A stretch of DNA of 39,432 nt from positions 1-39,432 of the forward strand of contig NZ_JAHZUY010000034.1 in the NCBI RefSeq assembly GCF_019458025.1, in the 5' to 3' direction. Origin of the DNA: Caldovatus aquaticus. GTDB taxonomy: Bacteria > Pseudomonadota > Alphaproteobacteria > Acetobacterales > Acetobacteraceae. A program made the position numbers and the translations under genes. This document shows positions 26,233 through 39,432 of the stretch, piece by piece (the first letter of the stretch is position 1; each line of letters starts with the position of its first letter). The notes beneath the pieces are model-generated. The model did not search any database. It saw only the letters and a list, made by a program, of their open reading frames with translations, and was not told the origin of the DNA.

Positions 26233-26967
26233 ATGTCCGTCTTCCGCCGCCGCCGCGACGAGACACCGGCCGCCGCTCCGGGCGCCGCCGCGAGCACCGC
26301 GCCGTCTGCCGATTCCGATTCGGGTGCGGCGCGGGGCACCATGATGCCGGTCGCGCGCGATCCGGAGCTTGGCGTGCCGCCCTTCCGCCCGGCGCCGAAG
26401 GAGGCGCCGATGGCCGGTGCGAGCGCGCCGCGGCCCGGCGCCCCGCCGGCATCGCCCCTGGCCGGCGCCCGCGGCGCGCCGGTCCTGGCCGGGGCCCGCC
26501 CGGCCGGCGCCGCCGCGGCCACGCAGGGCGGTGCCGGGCGCGCCGAGGGGGCCGAGCGCCGCACCCTCGTCGTCGGCAAGGGCATCAGCCTGCAGGGCAC
26601 GGTGAGCGACGCCGAGCGCCTAGTCGTCGAGGGCACCGTCGAGTCGCAGATGATCCAGGCGGCCGAGCTGCTCATCACCCACTCCGGCGTGTTCAAGGGC
26701 GAGGTGCAGATCGAGGACGCCGAGGTCGCCGGCACCTTCGACGGCACCCTGACCGCGACCGGCAACCTGGTGATCCGCGCGACCGGCAAGCTGCTCGGCG
26801 TCGCGCGCTGCCGCCGCCTGCAGGTGGAGGAGGGCGGTCAGATCACCGGCCGGATGGAGATGCTGACCGACGCGGCGCACCCCGCCGCCCGCGCGCCGGT
26901 GCCGCCGGCGATGCCGGCGACGCCGGGCGCCACGGCCGCCCGCAGCCCGGAACCCGCAGAGGCCTGA
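26233..26967 (+). CDS. Bactofilin (polymer-forming cytoskeletal protein)
   Basis: The product is 244 residues from the ATG at 26233. A basic, disordered N-terminal tail (~1-108, Ala/Pro-rich) precedes a central bactofilin beta-helix domain (~110-215). The domain shows the repeating short strands I-S-L-Q-G-T-V, L-V-V-E-G-T-V-E-S, G-E-V-Q-I-E-D-A-E-V-A-G and the final G-G-Q-I-T-G. A disordered Ala/Pro tail ends it. Bactofilins self-assemble without nucleotide into filaments that localise cell-wall enzymes and shape cells. No peptidoglycan peptidase gene of the lmdC/bacA type lies beside it. The N-terminal cluster R-R-R-R may help membrane or cell-wall targeting; that is inference. Confidence 0.9.
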   Translation: MSVFRRRRDETPAAAPGAAASTAPSADSDSGAARGTMMPVARDPELGVPPFRPAPKEAPMAGASAPRPGAPPASPLAGARGAPVLAGARPAGAAAATQGGAGRAEGAERRTLVVGKGISLQGTVSDAERLVVEGTVESQMIQAAELLITHSGVFKGEVQIEDAEVAGTFDGTLTATGNLVIRATGKLLGVARCRRLQVEEGGQITGRMEMLTDAAHPAARAPVPPAMPATPGATAARSPEPAEA

Positions 26968-27019
26968 CGCCGCACCATTCGGTCCTCCACGGCGCGCGGG
27001 GGAGGGGGAGGCAGCGCCG

Positions 27020-27883
27020 GTGCGTGCGTCGCCAGCCGTTGCGGCGGGAGAAGGGGTGGGCACGGGGGAGGGGCAGCCGCCCGCCCCTTGCCGCTCCGCC
27101 GTCGCCGACCCGCCGCCCGGCGGCCGGGCGCCTGGTCGCCGGCCGTCGCCGGCGCGGACGCTGCCGGCGATCGTCGCCCTCGCCGCGGCGGGCTGCGCCG
27201 GCACGGAGCGCGGGACCGGCGATGCCGCCGCGATCGCGCGCGCGCTGCAGGCCTCGCTCTCCAGCACGCGCGCGAGCGTCGCCGCCGTCGGCGCGGCGAG
27301 CGACGGCCGCGGGCCGGGCGCCGTCCCGCCGGCCGCTGCTCCCGCCGGAACGCCATCGCCGCGTGCCGCGCCGGCGCCGCTCCGGCGCGACGCCGCCGCT
27401 GCGCCGCCGCCCGCCGCGCCGCCGCCGGCGCTGCCGTCCTCCGATGCGGCGCCGCACCGCGCGACGGCGGACGGCCCGCCGCCGGCCGAGGCGGCGCAAC
27501 TGCTCGGCCTGCCGGCCGAATCGGTCGTCCGCCGCCTGGGCGAGCCCTCCCTGCGCCGGCCCGAGGGCGCGGCGGAGATCTGGCTCTACACCGCCCGTTC
27601 CTGTGCGCTCGACGTGATCCTCTACCGCGAGGAGGCGCCGCCGCGCGGCGGCGCCGGCGATCCGGTGCCGGCCGCCGCCGCCTCCGGCGCGCTGCGCGTC
27701 GCCTTCGCCGCGGCGCGCGCCGCCGGCACCGAGCCGCGCAGCGAGGCCGCCTGCCTGCGCGAGATCGCGGGCGGAGGCGGTTCCGGCGCCGGCCGGGCGG
27801 CGCCGGCTGCCGGCACCGCTTCCGCGCCGCCCGCCGTGGCGCGCGACAGGCTGGCCCTCGCGCTCGGCCGCGGCGGGAGCTGA
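27020..27883 (+). CDS. Unrecognised putative lipoprotein with C-terminal conserved domain
   Basis: I do not recognise a named family. The product is 287 residues if the GTG at 27020 is the start (GGAGGGGGAGG upstream). A lipobox-like L-A-A-A-G-C with Cys59 follows a hydrophobic stretch (L-P-A-I-V-A-L). The hydrophobic core is unusually far from this start, so the real start may be downstream or the export signal may not be genuine. The middle (~95-155) is Ala/Pro-rich and disordered. The part that looks conserved is about residues 160-200 (L-L-G-L-P-A-E-S-V-V-R-R-L-G-E-P, then E-I-W-L-Y and S-C-A-L-D-V-I-L-Y), which recalls the short BamE/SmpA-type fold. The gene precedes the AEC transporter by 25 bases. 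Confidence 0.6.
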   Translation: MRASPAVAAGEGVGTGEGQPPAPCRSAVADPPPGGRAPGRRPSPARTLPAIVALAAAGCAGTERGTGDAAAIARALQASLSSTRASVAAVGAASDGRGPGAVPPAAAPAGTPSPRAAPAPLRRDAAAAPPPAAPPPALPSSDAAPHRATADGPPPAEAAQLLGLPAESVVRRLGEPSLRRPEGAAEIWLYTARSCALDVILYREEAPPRGGAGDPVPAAAASGALRVAFAAARAAGTEPRSEAACLREIAGGGGSGAGRAAPAAGTASAPPAVARDRLALALGRGGS

Positions 27884-27908
27884 GGGCCTCGCGACCCGTC
27901 CGCACCGC

Positions 27909-28847
27909 ATGACTCCCTGGCTCGACGCGTTCGTCCCGGCCTTCGGGCTGCTGCTGCTCGGCGCGGTGCTGAAGCGCCGGCTGCTGCGCGACGACGCGGT
28001 CTGGGCGGGGATGGAGCGCCTGATCTTCTGGGTGCTGCTCCCCTCGCTGATCGTCACCGCGCTCTCGGCCGTGGATCTGCGGGCCCTGCCGCTCGGCCGC
28101 ATGGCGCTTGCGATCTGGGGGGCGCTCGCGGTCGGCACCGCGGCGAGCCTCGCCCTCGCCCGCGCCCTCGGCCACGGACATGCGGCGATGACCTCGGTGG
28201 TGCAGGGCGGCATCCGCTTCAACAACCTGATGGGCTTCGCCATCTGCGGCGCGCTGTTCGGCGCCCCCGGGCTCGCCCTCGCCGCCGTCTCGACCGGGCT
28301 GATCGTGCCCGTGGTGCAGACGGTGACGGTGCTCGTCTTCCTGCTCGGCCGGGGGTCGGGCCCGCGCCCGCGGCCGCTCGCGCTGCTGCGCCAGGTGCTG
28401 ACCAATCCGCTGATGCTCGCTTGCGTGATCGGCTTCGCCCTGGCGATGCTGGGCGGCCTGCCGCCCGGCCTCGCGCCGCTCGTCGCCGCGCTCGGGCGCG
28501 CCTCGGTCGCGCTCGGCCTGCTCTGCGTCGGCGCGGCGCTCTCGCTCGGCATGCTGCGCGCGCAGGCGGCGACGCAGGCGCTGACCGGCGCGCTCAAGCT
28601 GCTCGGGATGCCGGCGCTGACTTGGGGCCTCGCGACGCTGCTCCGCCTGCCGCCGCTCGAGACCGCCGTCGCCGTCACCTTCATGGCGCTGCCGACGGCC
28701 TCCACCAGCTACGTCATGGCCCGTGCCATGGGCGGCGACGCGCCCCTGATGGCGGCGATCACCACCACCGAGCACGCGGCCTCCGCCGTGACCCTGCCGC
28801 TCTGGCTCGCCCTGCTCGCCGGCGTCCTCGCCATCGCCCCCCCGTAG
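27909..28847 (+). CDS. AEC-family (auxin efflux carrier-like) permease
   Basis: The product is 312 residues, normal for the family, and highly hydrophobic with about eight to ten membrane segments. Typical features are the N-terminal P-A-F-G-L-L-L-L-G-A-V-L-K-R-R, the central Q-G-G-I-R-F-N-N-L-M-G-F motif and the C-terminal M-A-L-P-T-A-S-T-S-Y-V-M-A stretch. Bacterial AEC proteins export or exchange organic anions such as malate and malonate. Substrate cannot be read from sequence. The Bug-type binding protein downstream might share an organic-acid theme, but AEC carriers do not need binding proteins. Confidence 0.88.
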   Translation: MTPWLDAFVPAFGLLLLGAVLKRRLLRDDAVWAGMERLIFWVLLPSLIVTALSAVDLRALPLGRMALAIWGALAVGTAASLALARALGHGHAAMTSVVQGGIRFNNLMGFAICGALFGAPGLALAAVSTGLIVPVVQTVTVLVFLLGRGSGPRPRPLALLRQVLTNPLMLACVIGFALAMLGGLPPGLAPLVAALGRASVALGLLCVGAALSLGMLRAQAATQALTGALKLLGMPALTWGLATLLRLPPLETAVAVTFMALPTASTSYVMARAMGGDAPLMAAITTTEHAASAVTLPLWLALLAGVLAIAPP

Positions 28848-28863
28848 CGTGCGCGCGGCGGGT

Positions 28864-28878
28864 GGCGCATCATGCGCC
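28864..28878. promoter_or_regulatory. Perfect palindrome upstream of the Bug-family gene
   Basis: GGCGCAT and ATGCGCC flank a single central C, giving a perfect 15-base inverted repeat. It lies 17 bases after the AEC stop and 34 bases before the ATG of the binding-protein gene. Its size suits a dimeric regulator site; the one-base centre makes an RNA hairpin unlikely. Confidence 0.35.
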
Positions 28879-28912
28879 CCCACGGGAACGCGATCGGGGG
28901 AGCGAGGAGCGG

Positions 28913-29914
28913 ATGCTGCGACGCAGGGACATGGTGCTGGGCATGGCCGGGGCCGCGGCGGCGGGGGGGCCGGGCCGCGCGGCGCGCGCCCAGGGGGGAG
29001 CCCCGGCGCCCGGCCGCGGCTGGCCCGATCGGCCGATCCGCTGGATCGTCGGCTATCCGCCGGGGGGCGCCTCCGACACCATGGCGCGCCTGATCGCCAA
29101 CGCCATCGGCACCCGCCTCGGCCAGCCAATCGTGGTGGAGAACCGCCCCGGCGGCGGCGCCGTGCTGGCGAGCGAGCTGGTCGCCCGCTCCGCCCCCGAC
29201 GGGCACACGCTGCTGCATTCCGACAACGGGATGCTGGTGTACAACCCCGCGCTCTACCAGCGGCTGCCCTACGATCCCGACCGCGACCTCACCGGCATCG
29301 GCTTCATCGGCCGCTGGCCGCTGTTCTTCGTGGCGACGCCGGAGAGCCCCTACCGCAGCTTCGCCGAGCTGGTGGAGGTCTCGCGGCGGCGCCCCCTGAC
29401 CTACGGCACGCCGGGCGTCGCCTCGCCGCACCATCTCGCCTGCGAGATGGTGAAGAAGCGCACCGGCCTCGAGGCGACGCACGTGCCCTATCGCGGCGGC
29501 CCGCTGGCGATGAACGACCTGCTGGGCGGGCGGGTGGACCTGGTGGTGATCGACACCTCCACCGGCCTGCCCTTCGTGCGCGCGGGCCGGGTGCGCGTGC
29601 TGGCGCAGCTCGGCGACCGCCGGTCCGACCAGCTTGCGGACGTGCCGACGCTGGCCGAGCTCGGCCATGCCGGCGCGGTGGCCTACGGCTGGCAGTCGCT
29701 CTCGGCCCCCGCCGGCACGCCGGCGCCGGTGATCGCCCGGCTGAACGAGGAGCTGGTGCGGGCGATGGGCACGCCGGAACTCGCCGCGCACACGCGCAAC
29801 ATCGGCGTCGAGGTGGTGAACATGACCCCCGAGCAGTTCAACGCCTTCGTCCGGGGCGAGTGCGAGATCTGGCGCCCGCTGATCCGCGAGCTCGGCATCC
29901 GGGTGGACGGCTGA
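28913..29914 (+). CDS. Bug/TctC-family tripartite tricarboxylate transporter substrate-binding protein
   Basis: The product is 333 residues from the ATG at 28913 (GCGAGGAGCGG upstream). A Tat-like signal with R-R-R-D-M-V-L-G and an A-R-A-Q cleavage region precedes the mature domain, which starts W-P-D-R-P-I-R-W-I-V-G-Y-P-P-G-G. Other Bug features are V-V-E-N-R-P-G-G-G, A-P-D-G-H-T-L-L and the H-V-P-Y-R-G-G loop with D-L-L-G-G-R-V-D. These periplasmic proteins bind small carboxylic acids. No TctA/TctB membrane genes are present, so it is an orphan receptor, as is common for this expanded family. The next gene starts two bases after the stop. Confidence 0.92.
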   Translation: MLRRRDMVLGMAGAAAAGGPGRAARAQGGAPAPGRGWPDRPIRWIVGYPPGGASDTMARLIANAIGTRLGQPIVVENRPGGGAVLASELVARSAPDGHTLLHSDNGMLVYNPALYQRLPYDPDRDLTGIGFIGRWPLFFVATPESPYRSFAELVEVSRRRPLTYGTPGVASPHHLACEMVKKRTGLEATHVPYRGGPLAMNDLLGGRVDLVVIDTSTGLPFVRAGRVRVLAQLGDRRSDQLADVPTLAELGHAGAVAYGWQSLSAPAGTPAPVIARLNEELVRAMGTPELAAHTRNIGVEVVNMTPEQFNAFVRGECEIWRPLIRELGIRVDG

Positions 29915-29916
29915 CG

Positions 29917-30255
29917 ATGCCGGGGCGGCGTGCCGGCTGGCGCCGCCTTCTGCCCGCCGTGGCGCTGCTGCCGCTGCTCGGCGTCGCCGCCCCGTTCGCG
30001 TCGCCGCGGGCGCAGGAGCGTCCGGGGGTGGTCCAGCGCGCCGGCGCGGCGGTCGAGCGGGGCGCGCAGCGCGCCGGCGCGGCGCTGGCGCGCGGGGCGC
30101 GGCGCACCGGCGCCGCGCTCGACCGGGCCGGGCGGCGCACCGCCGCGCATGTGGAGAAGCGCGCCCGGCAGACCGGCGCGGCGCTGCAGCGCGCGGGCGA
30201 CTGGACCGGACGCAAGGTGCACCAGGCGGCGGAGCGCCTCGGGATCGCCGACTGA
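29917..30255 (+). CDS. Small exported protein made of 11-residue helical repeats
   Basis: I do not recognise the family. The product is 112 residues. The N-terminus is a Sec-type signal (basic R4-R10, hydrophobic L11-A25, likely cleavage near A28-S29 or A32). The mature part is almost entirely six 11-residue units from residue 38, each close to x-x-x-R-[AT]-G-A-A-[LV]-x-R, plus a partial seventh unit (A104-D112). It is very basic, with no cysteines in the mature part and no catalytic motif. An 11-residue period fits an amphipathic helix of the LEA-3/hendecad kind. It starts two bases after the Bug gene stop, so the two are probably co-transcribed and translationally coupled. Confidence 0.7.
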   Translation: MPGRRAGWRRLLPAVALLPLLGVAAPFASPRAQERPGVVQRAGAAVERGAQRAGAALARGARRTGAALDRAGRRTAAHVEKRARQTGAALQRAGDWTGRKVHQAAERLGIAD

Positions 30256-30280
30256 CGGTCCCGCGGCGGCGCGGGCGCGT

Positions 30281-30302
30281 CCGCCGCCGGGGGAGGCGGC
30301 GG
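30281..30302. terminator. Stem-loop between convergent repeat-protein gene and maeB
   Basis: An 8-bp perfect stem (CCGCCGCC/GGCGGCGG) with a 6-base loop lies 25 bases after the + strand stop and 26 bases beyond the maeB end. It lacks a U-run. Position suits a shared bidirectional terminator. Confidence 0.5.
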
Positions 30303-30328
30303 CGCGGCGCGGCCGGCCGGGAAGCGCC

Positions 30329-32632
<2,304 letters not shown>

Positions 32633-32740
32633 CCTCAGTCCCTCCCCATCGGGTCGCTCGGGCGGCGATGATGCGGCCTCGGCCGCCGCGGCGCGAGTCC
32701 CTCTCGCGGCGGCCGGCGCCGTCCGCCCCGCGCGCGGCCC

Positions 32741-32769
32741 TTCGCGCCTGCAACCGGCCGGGCTAGCTT
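32741..32769 (+). promoter_or_regulatory. Weak promoter candidate for mutS, close to the start codon
   Basis: TTCGCG (32741-32746) and TAGCTT (32764-32769) are 17 bases apart. The -10 ends only ten bases before the mutS ATG, which would put the transcript start within a few bases of it. The intervening CGCCCTCCCC has no purine-rich ribosome site. Confidence 0.3.
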
Positions 32770-32779
32770 CGCCCTCCCC

Positions 32780-35499
<2,720 letters not shown>

Positions 35500-35503
<4 letters not shown>

Positions 35504-38400
35504 TCAACAGCAAGGCCTTCCCCCGCGCCGCCGCCCCGGTGCGTCCCGCGCCGGTGGGGGAGACGATGGCCGCTCCGCCGATGCCCTCGGCCATGCCGCC
35601 CACCTCGGCGCCGGACGTTTCCGCGCCGGCGGCGGCCGACCTCTTCGCCGCGCTGCTCCCGCCGAAGGACGGGAATGGCGCCGTCGCGCCGATCCCGCGC
35701 GACCAGGCGCTCGGCCTGCTGCGCCGCCATCTCGGGCTGCTGCAGGGGCGGGTGCAGGCGAGCTTCGAGGCGCGCGAGCTCTCCGGCCTCGCCGCCGCGC
35801 GCTGGCTCGCGGCGCTGATGGACGGGCTGGTGCAGGCGATCCACGCCTACGCCGTCGCCGTGATCGCGCCGCGCACCCCGGCGGAGGCGGAGGAGCCGCC
35901 CTTTGCCCTGGTCGCCACCGGGGGCTACGGCCGCGGCGTGCTGGCCCCCTATTCGGACATCGACCTGCTGTTCCTCACCCCCGGCCCGGTGGCCGAGGGC
36001 CGGCCGATCGGCCCGCGCGGCCGGCGCGCGGTGGAGTTCATGCTCTACCTGCTCTGGGACCTCGGGTTGAAGGTCGGCCACGCCACCCGGACGGTGGCGG
36101 AGTGCCTCGAGGATGCGCGCGCCGACGCGACGGTGCAGACGGCGCTGATCGACGCCCGCTTCCTCGCCGGCGAGCGCGCCGTGTTCGACCGCTTCGCCGA
36201 GGAGTTCGCGCGCGCCCGCGCCGCATGGGGCCTCGGCCAGTTCCTCGCCGCCAAGCGGGCGGAGCGGCTCGAGCGCCACAAGCGCTACGGCGACAGCCCG
36301 TTCCTGGTCGAGCCGCACATCAAGGAGGGGCGCGGCGGCCTGCGCGACCTGCAGACCCTCTACTGGATCGCCCGCTACGCCTTCGGCGTGCAGAAGATGC
36401 CGGAGCTGGTCGGGCCCGACAGCCCGGGCGGCGGCCTCCTCACCGAGCAGGAGGCGAAGGCGATCCGCCGCGCCTGGTCCTTCCTCTGGACCGTGCGCTT
36501 CCACCTGCACTACGTCACCGGCCGTGCCGAGGAGCGCCTGACCTTCGACCTGCAACCGGTGGTGGGCGCCCGCATGGGCTACACCCGCCACGGGCTGCAG
36601 GACGGCGTCGAGCGGTTCATGAAGCACTTCTTCCTGACCGCGCGCGACACCGTCCGCCTCACCCGCCTGCTCGAGCCCGCGATCGAGCGCGCCGCGCTCG
36701 GCCCGCCCGCGGTGCTGCCGGCGCCGGACAAGACGCTCTCGCGCGCCGGATTCGCGCTCGCCGACGGCAAGCTGATCGCGGCGCCGGGCCGCGACTTCGG
36801 GCGCGAGCCGGTGCTGATGCTGCGCCTGATGCGCATGGCGCGCGACCGCGGCCTCGAGATCCACCCCCTCGCGCTGCGGGCGCTGATCCGCAACGCCCGC
36901 TCCGCCGTCGCCCTGCGCGACGACCGGGAGGCGAGCGAGATCTTCCTCGACCTGCTCACGGGCCGCGACGCGGCGCGCTGGCTGCGGGCGCTGAACGAGG
37001 CGGGGTTCCTCTCGCGCTACCTGCCGAACTGGTCGCGCATCGTCGGGCTGATGCAGTTCGACACCTACCACGTCTTCACCGTGGACGAGCACACGATCGA
37101 GGCGATCGGCGTGCTCGGCCAGCTCGAGCGCGGCGAGCTCGCGCAGGTGGCGCCGGTCGCCTCGGAGCTGATCGGCCAGCTCCAGTCGCGCCGCGCGCTC
37201 TACATGGCGGTACTGCTGCACGACATCGCCAAGGGGCGCGGCGGCGACCATTCCGAGCTCGGCGCGCGCATCGCCCAGGAGGTCTGTCCCCTGCTCGGCC
37301 TCACGCCGGAGGAGACCGAGACCGTCTCCTGGCTCGTCCTGCACCACCTGCTGATCAGCCAGACCGCCTTCAAGCGCGACATCGAGGACCCCAAGACCAT
37401 CCTCGACATCGCCGACCTGATCCAGTCGCCCGAGCGCCTGCGCCTGCTGCTGGTGCTGACCGTGGCCGACATGCGTGCCGTCGGTCCCAAGGTGTGGAAC
37501 AACTGGAAGGCGACGCTGCTGCGCGAGCTCTACTGGCGCGTGGCCGAGGTGCTGGAGGGCGGCCTCTCCGTGCCGGAGCGCGACCTGCGCGTCGCCCAGG
37601 CCAAGCAGGCCGCGGCCGCCCTGCTCGCCGACTGGCCGCAGGAGGAGGTGAGCCGCTTCCTCGCCCTCGGCTATCCCGGCTACTGGCTCTCCTTCGACCC
37701 CGAGACCCACGCCCGCCACGCCCACCTGATCCGCGAGGCCGCGGCCGCCGACGCCCCGCTCACCGTGCGCACCCGCGTGCTCGAGGCGCGCAGCGTCACC
37801 GAGGTGACGGTCTACGCCGCCGACCACCCGGGCCTGTTCAGCCGCATCGCCGGCGCGCTCGCCGTCGCCGGCGCCTCGATCGTGGACGCGCGCATCCACA
37901 CCCTGACCAACGGCATGGCGCTCGACACCTTCTGGGTGCAGGACGCCGCGGGCGGGGCCTTCGATGCGCCGCACCGCCTCGCCCGCCTCGCCGTGCTGAT
38001 CGAGCAGGCGCTCTCCGGCCGGCTGCGCGTGGCGGAGGAGATCCGCAAGGTGCGGCGCGAGCCGGCGCGGCTGCGCGCCGTCACCGTGCCGCCGCGGGTG
38101 GTCATAGACAACCACGCCTCCAACACCCACACGGTGGTCGAGGTGAACGGCCGCGACCGGCCCGGGCTGCTGCACGACGTCACCGCCGCGATCAGCGCCC
38201 AGGGGCTGCAGATCGCCTCCGCCCACATCACCACCTACGGCGTGCGCGCGGTGGACGTGTTCTACGTCAAGGACGTGTTCGGCCTGAAGATCGAGAACGA
38301 GCGCAAGCTCGCCGCGCTGCGCCAGGCGCTGCTCGAGGCGCTGGCGCCGCCCGAGGCGGAGGCGGCGGCGCCGCGCCAGGCGGTCGCGGGCGCCGCCTGA
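35500..38400 (+). CDS. glnD: Protein-PII uridylyltransferase/uridylyl-removing enzyme GlnD
   Basis: The product is 966 residues. A ~60-residue Ala/Pro-rich N-terminus leads to the nucleotidyltransferase domain with G-G-Y-G-R-G at 141-146 and the metal pair D153-x-D155. The GlnE/PII-UTase linker follows (~230-390). The HD domain has L-L-H-D-I-A-K-G-R-G-G-D-H with H574-D575. Two ACT domains lie near 765-840 and 875-950 (V-Y-A-A-D-H-P-G-L-F and V-N-G-R-D-R-P-G-L-L). It senses glutamine through the ACT domains and adds or removes UMP on PII proteins to control nitrogen metabolism. I take the ATG overlapping the mutS stop; a start 22 codons downstream is also possible, as the N-terminal tail is not conserved. 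Alphaproteobacteria often keep mutS and glnD side by side. Confidence 0.96.
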
Positions 38401-38405
38401 GGCGC

Positions 38406-38423
38406 CGCGGCCGCCCGGCCGCG
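38406..38423. terminator. Stem-loop between convergent glnD and sbcC
   Basis: An 8-bp perfect stem (CGCGGCCG/CGGCCGCG) with only CC at its centre fills most of the 24-base gap between the two stops. The innermost pair or two would open to make a loop. It has no U-run. A shared terminator is likely from position. Confidence 0.5.
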
Positions 38424-38424
38424 C

Positions 38425-39432
38425 TCAGCCGATGCGGAACGTCGCGGTGCTGCCGCGGCGGCCGGGTGTGACCTCGAGCCGCGCGGGGATGCGCGCGCGC
38501 AGCTCCGCGACGTGGCTGATCACCCCCACCAGCCGGTCGCCGCCGCCGAGGCCGGCCAGCACCTCCATCGCCGTGTCGAGCGCCTCCTCGTCGAGCGTGC
38601 CGAACCCCTCGTCCACGAACAGCGCATCGATCCGGCGCGCGCCGGCGTGCGCCTGCACGGTGTCGGCGAGGCCGAGCGCCATCGCCAGCGCCGCGCAGAA
38701 CCCCTCGCCGCCGGAGAGCGTCCCGGGCGGGCGCACGCCGCCGTTCCATTCGTCCAGCACCTCGATGTCGAGCCCGACGCCCCGCCGCACCGGGTCCTCG
38801 ACCCGCCGGAGCTGGTAGCGCCCGCGCAGCATCGCGCGGAGGCGCCGGTTGGCGGCGGACAGCGCCTCGTCGAGCAGGCTGCGCAGCACGAAGCCCTCGA
38901 GGCTGAGGTTCTGCGGGTTCCTGCCCGCGACCAGCGCGGCGAGCTCCTGGCGCAGCTCCAGCGCCTCGCGCGCGGCGGCGAGGTCGCGCCCGGCCTCGGC
39001 GATGGCGGCGAGGAGGCGGTCCGCATCGCTCAGGCGCTGGCGGAGCGCCGCCGCGGCCGCGGTGGCGGCGCGCTGCTCGGCGGCGGCCTCCTCCGCGGCC
39101 CGTTCGAGCGCCGCGAGGTCGGGCGGCGCGACGCCCTCCGCCGCTCGCCGCGCCTCCGCCTCGGCCGCGCGCGCGGTGGCGAGCGCCTGGTCGAAGCCGG
39201 CGATCCGCTCCTCCAGGGCGTCGGCTTCGCCGGGCGGCAGGCGCGCGGCTTCGAACGCGGCGATGCCGGCGAAGCCCGCCTCCGCGCACAGGCGGGCGAA
39301 GGCGGCCTCCTGCGCCGCCCGGCGGTCCGTCTCGGTCGCGGCGCGGGCGGCGGCCTCGGCGGCGGCGCGGGCGGCGGCCTCGGCGGCGGCGGCGGCGGCG
39401 GTCCGCGCCTCGCGATCGCGCCGCAGCGCCTC
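38425..39432 (-). CDS. sbcC: Exonuclease subunit SbcC (C-terminal 335 residues; 5' end beyond window)
   Basis: The frame is open from the right edge to the TGA at 38427-38425, so the start lies beyond 39432. The visible part begins with an Ala/Glu/Arg-rich coiled coil. It ends in the C-terminal ABC half-ATPase: N-P-Q-N-L-S-L-E-G-F-V-L-R, the signature L-S-G-G-E-G-F-C-A-A-L-A, Walker B A-L-F-V-D-E-G-F-G-T-L-D and the switch histidine I-S-H-V. SbcC with SbcD cleaves hairpins and blocked DNA ends. The Gly-Glu-Gly form of the signature motif suits SbcC. A near-perfect duplicated 24-base unit lies in the coiled coil. sbcD is expected upstream but is not visible. Confidence 0.93.
   Translation of the reverse strand, partial: EALRRDREARTAAAAAAEAAARAAAEAAARAATETDRRAAQEAAFARLCAEAGFAGIAAFEAARLPPGEADALEERIAGFDQALATARAAEAEARRAAEGVAPPDLAALERAAEEAAAEQRAATAAAAALRQRLSDADRLLAAIAEAGRDLAAAREALELRQELAALVAGRNPQNLSLEGFVLRSLLDEALSAANRRLRAMLRGRYQLRRVEDPVRRGVGLDIEVLDEWNGGVRPPGTLSGGEGFCAALAMALGLADTVQAHAGARRIDALFVDEGFGTLDEEALDTAMEVLAGLGGGDRLVGVISHVAELRARIPARLEVTPGRRGSTATFRIG
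39341..39388 (-). repeat. 24-bp tandem duplication in the sbcC coiled coil
   Basis: Two identical 24-base units (39341-39364 and 39365-39388) encode two copies of an 8-residue A-E-A-A-A-R-A-A-type element. They are followed by a short GGC run to about 39401. The duplication keeps the frame and would lengthen the coiled-coil arm slightly. Confidence 0.8.

Noticed and set aside
39341-39401. GGC/GCC-rich repeats near the right edge as a CRISPR or satellite array
   Set aside because: Only two 24-base units in tandem with no spacers, and they are in frame within the sbcC coiled coil.

Overview
The window is a very G+C-rich (about three quarters G+C by eye), gene-dense stretch of a bacterial chromosome. 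The gene order tagH-tssK-tssL-tssM-tagF-pppA and tssA-tssB-tssC-tssC'-tagJ-tssE-tssF-tssG is the imp-type order known from Agrobacterium. Together with the maeB/mutS/glnD neighbourhood, the extreme G+C and a Bug-type substrate-binding protein, this points to an alphaproteobacterium, most likely of the Rhodospirillales/Acetobacteraceae type. The taxon is inferred, not demonstrated. I see no tRNA, rRNA, insertion sequence or CRISPR array.

Positions 1-21459 hold a near-complete type VI secretion system (T6SS) in three transcription blocks. Block 1 (+, 1-8530) is the FHA protein TagH (its FHA domain lies left of the window), baseplate TssK, membrane-complex TssL and TssM, TagF and phosphatase PppA. 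Stops and starts overlap or nearly touch along this block. Block 2 (-, 11892-8638) is the sheath-recycling ATPase TssH/ClpV followed by the tube protein Hcp. Block 3 (+, 12069-21459) is TssA, TssB, TssC, a second divergent TssC, TagJ, TssE, TssF and TssG. VgrG, PAAR, TssJ, the kinase PpkA and any effector/immunity pair are not in the window. PppA, TagH and a threonine near the TssL N-terminus argue for threonine-phosphorylation control. TssG and PppA also carry long disordered N-terminal tails with a similar acidic-Thr-aliphatic motif. I consider these tails the most novel lead.

Positions 21731-30255 hold small unlinked genes: a cupin, a cytoplasmic sulfite-oxidase-fold molybdoenzyme, a membrane-anchored HtrA protease, an adenosine-kinase-like PfkB kinase, an EI24 membrane protein, a bactofilin, an unrecognised putative lipoprotein, an AEC transporter, a Bug-family binding protein and a small exported protein made of 11-residue repeats.

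Positions 30329-39432 are housekeeping: malic enzyme MaeB (-) divergent from mutS-glnD (+), then the C-terminal part of SbcC (-), cut by the right edge. Perfect G+C-rich stem-loops without U-tracts sit between most convergent gene pairs. No gene-free stretch exceeds 300 bases; the longest are 21460-21730 and 24075-24335.
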